Of a stretch of DNA of 64,000 bases, positions 62,947 to 64,000 are shown piece after piece. Source of the stretch: an uncultured Chthonomonas sp. (GTDB taxonomy: Bacteria > Armatimonadota > Chthonomonadetes > Chthonomonadales > CAJBBX01); NCBI GenBank assembly GCA_903951425.1, contig CAJBBX010000012.1, positions 1 through 64,000 of the forward strand, given 5' to 3'. The first letter of the stretch is position 1. Each line of letters opens with the position of its first letter. Made by a program: the position numbers and the translations under genes. The notes below the pieces were generated by a model, which worked only from the letters and a program-made list of their open reading frames with translations, searched no databases and had not been told where the DNA came from.

Positions 62947-64000
62947 TCAGTACTCCGGCACCGCGACCGGTTGCCCGGTCCGGATCGACTCGAACGCGCA
63001 GACCGCGGGAGCGATGGACCGAGCGGCCTCGCGGGCGTCGATGGCCGGTGGCCGGTCGTCGCGGATGGCGTCTAGGAAGTCCGTCATCATGAAGAGCTCG
63101 CTGGTGCCGTGCCCGCCCTCCAACTCGACGCCGGGGTGGTTCCAGTAGGGCACACCCAGCGGCTTGAGCGCCGCAGGTCCCTCCTCGGCGCGGGTCTGGT
63201 AGAAGACCTGCTCCTGGTCCGTGCGGCCTCCCTCGAAGCTCCCCTGGGAGCCGTAGAGCGAGAAGTAGAGGCAGTAGGGGCGGTGCATGGCGTAGGAGAC
63301 CGTGACCTTGTAAGCGGCGCCGCTCTCGCCGGTGAGCAGCGCCACAGCGGTGGCGGGCTCCGCGTGGCCCTCCACGTAGGCGCCTGAGCCGGTGGCGTAG
63401 ACCCGCGTGAACCGCTTCTCCCCGGCCAGCCAGCGGAGGGTGTCGAAGGCGTGCGGTCCGCCGCCCAGAAAGGTGGTCTGCGGCCGGGCGGGATCGAAGC
63501 GCCAGTGGACCGACCCGTCCTCCTCCACGCCCTTCCAGCCCTCCTCGCGCAGGTTGTGCAGATACTCGGCCTCGCCGTAGAAGACGTCGCCCCAGCACCC
63601 CTCGCCGGCCTTGCGCTTCAGGGCCTCCAGCGCCGGAAGCCAGCGCACCTCGTTGCCCATCATGTACTTCAGCCCGGTCCGCTCCGAGAGCGCAACGATC
63701 CGGTCGATCTCGGCCAGGGAGGTGGCCATGGGTATTTCGGACAGCACATGCTTCCCGGCCTCGAGGGCCAGAATGGCCTGCTCGGCGTGCTGGTGGTCGG
63801 GAGTGGCGATGAGCACGGCATCGACGTCGTCGCGCTTGAGCATGGCGGCATAGTCTTCGCCATGCCACGACGCGCCGCACTGCTCCGCCAGAGCCCGCGC
63901 GCGGTCCGTCCTGATATCGCAGACCGCCGTGATCGTCGTCCTGTGGGGCATGTACCGCGCCACCGGGACGGCGAATCTGCCGCGCCCGGCGCCGACGATC
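62947..64000 (-). CDS. Gfo/Idh/MocA-family protein, N-terminus beyond the right edge, EKP motif altered
   Basis: The frame runs off the right edge; the visible end reads IVGAGRGRFAVPVARYMPH, containing the GxGxxG cofactor loop, so only a few residues are missing. At least 351 residues are present. The motif that is normally EKP reads LSEIPMATS, so the active-site Lys is replaced by Ile. The second domain has GGGPHAFDTLRWL with the H..D pair. No signal peptide is visible. Its stop is 2 nt before the GTG of the NodB-like gene, so the two form an operon. It may be a non-catalytic or altered-specificity dehydrogenase. Confidence 0.85.
   Translation of the reverse strand, partial: IVGAGRGRFAVPVARYMPHRTTITAVCDIRTDRARALAEQCGASWHGEDYAAMLKRDDVDAVLIATPDHQHAEQAILALEAGKHVLSEIPMATSLAEIDRIVALSERTGLKYMMGNEVRWLPALEALKRKAGEGCWGDVFYGEAEYLHNLREEGWKGVEEDGSVHWRFDPARPQTTFLGGGPHAFDTLRWLAGEKRFTRVYATGSGAYVEGHAEPATAVALLTGESGAAYKVTVSYAMHRPYCLYFSLYGSQGSFEGGRTDQEQVFYQTRAEEGPAALKPLGVPYWNHPGVELEGGHGTSELFMMTDFLDAIRDDRPPAIDAREAARSIAPAVCAFESIRTGQPVAVPEY

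Noticed and set aside
61211-63880. One continuous minus-strand frame of 889 codons from 63880
   Set aside because: Its first ~310 codons overlap the dehydrogenase in another phase and have no domain. The real gene starts at GTG 62944 with a ribosome site.
1-64000. tRNA, rRNA, tmRNA genes and riboswitches
   Set aside because: No GGTTCGAATCC-type T-arm with a cloverleaf partner, no rRNA core words and no tmRNA ends were found by eye.

Overview
The window is about 64 kb of GC-rich, densely coded bacterial chromosome with gene blocks on both strands. No rRNA, tRNA, tmRNA, CRISPR array, transposase or integrase was seen. The best clue to the source is three type-IV-pilin-like secreted proteins (DUF1559-like) whose N-terminal helix reads [19 protein letters not shown] followed by FPVFAQARE or a close variant. 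That wording is typical of Armatimonadota rather than Planctomycetes. Many secreted sugar-active proteins, several Gfo/Idh/MocA dehydrogenases, a sulfatase and a Pls-like synthetase fit a free-living or biofilm heterotroph. The phylum call is an inference.

Region 1 (1-8.5 kb, + strand) looks like a defence cassette. It holds a RibD-like deaminase fused to a GHKL-type ATPase (cut by the left edge), a Mod-type DNA methyltransferase, an OLD-family ATPase/TOPRIM nuclease, and a UvrD-like helicase with a RelE-like front domain. The last two resemble the Gabija pair GajA/GajB. No type III Res subunit follows the methyltransferase.

Region 2 (8.5-26.9 kb) holds giant surface or secreted proteins and sugar metabolism. 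A BNR-propeller/Kre9-like/Ig-like protein (- strand) and an M4/M36-like metalloprotease with two P domains (+ strand) end in the same ~290-residue Ig-like module, so they form an inverted repeat flanking ~16.6 kb. Between them lie two secreted glycosidase-like proteins, two SDR dehydrogenases and two small membrane proteins.

Region 3 (27-42.6 kb) is mixed. It has smpB, three pseudopilins, a Gfo/Idh/MocA dehydrogenase, a small outer-membrane barrel, an UlaG-like hydrolase, and a minus-strand run of glycosyltransferase, propeller, UroD-like protein, FmdB-like zinc ribbon and Ppx/GppA phosphatase. A CobW-type GTPase and a sulfatase follow.

Region 4 (42.6-50.8 kb, - strand) is a tight run of seven genes, five of whose junctions overlap. 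In transcription order: an SGNH-like protein, a PQQ-type propeller, a membrane-anchored propeller, an NHL propeller, an ABC ATPase, a permease fused to a cysteine-less thioredoxin-like domain, and a permease fused to TPR-like repeats. It looks like a dedicated but undescribed ABC system with extracytoplasmic propellers.

Region 5 (50.9-64 kb) has two Tat-type Gfo/Idh/MocA proteins, small stress-type proteins (rhodanese, zinc ribbon, VOC, 2TM), and a SET-domain protein whose stop codon overlaps the start of a 1330-residue Pls/PosA-like synthetase. A broken FGE/SUMF1-like lipoprotein gene follows, then a GATase/NodB-like protein coupled to a dehydrogenase cut by the right edge.
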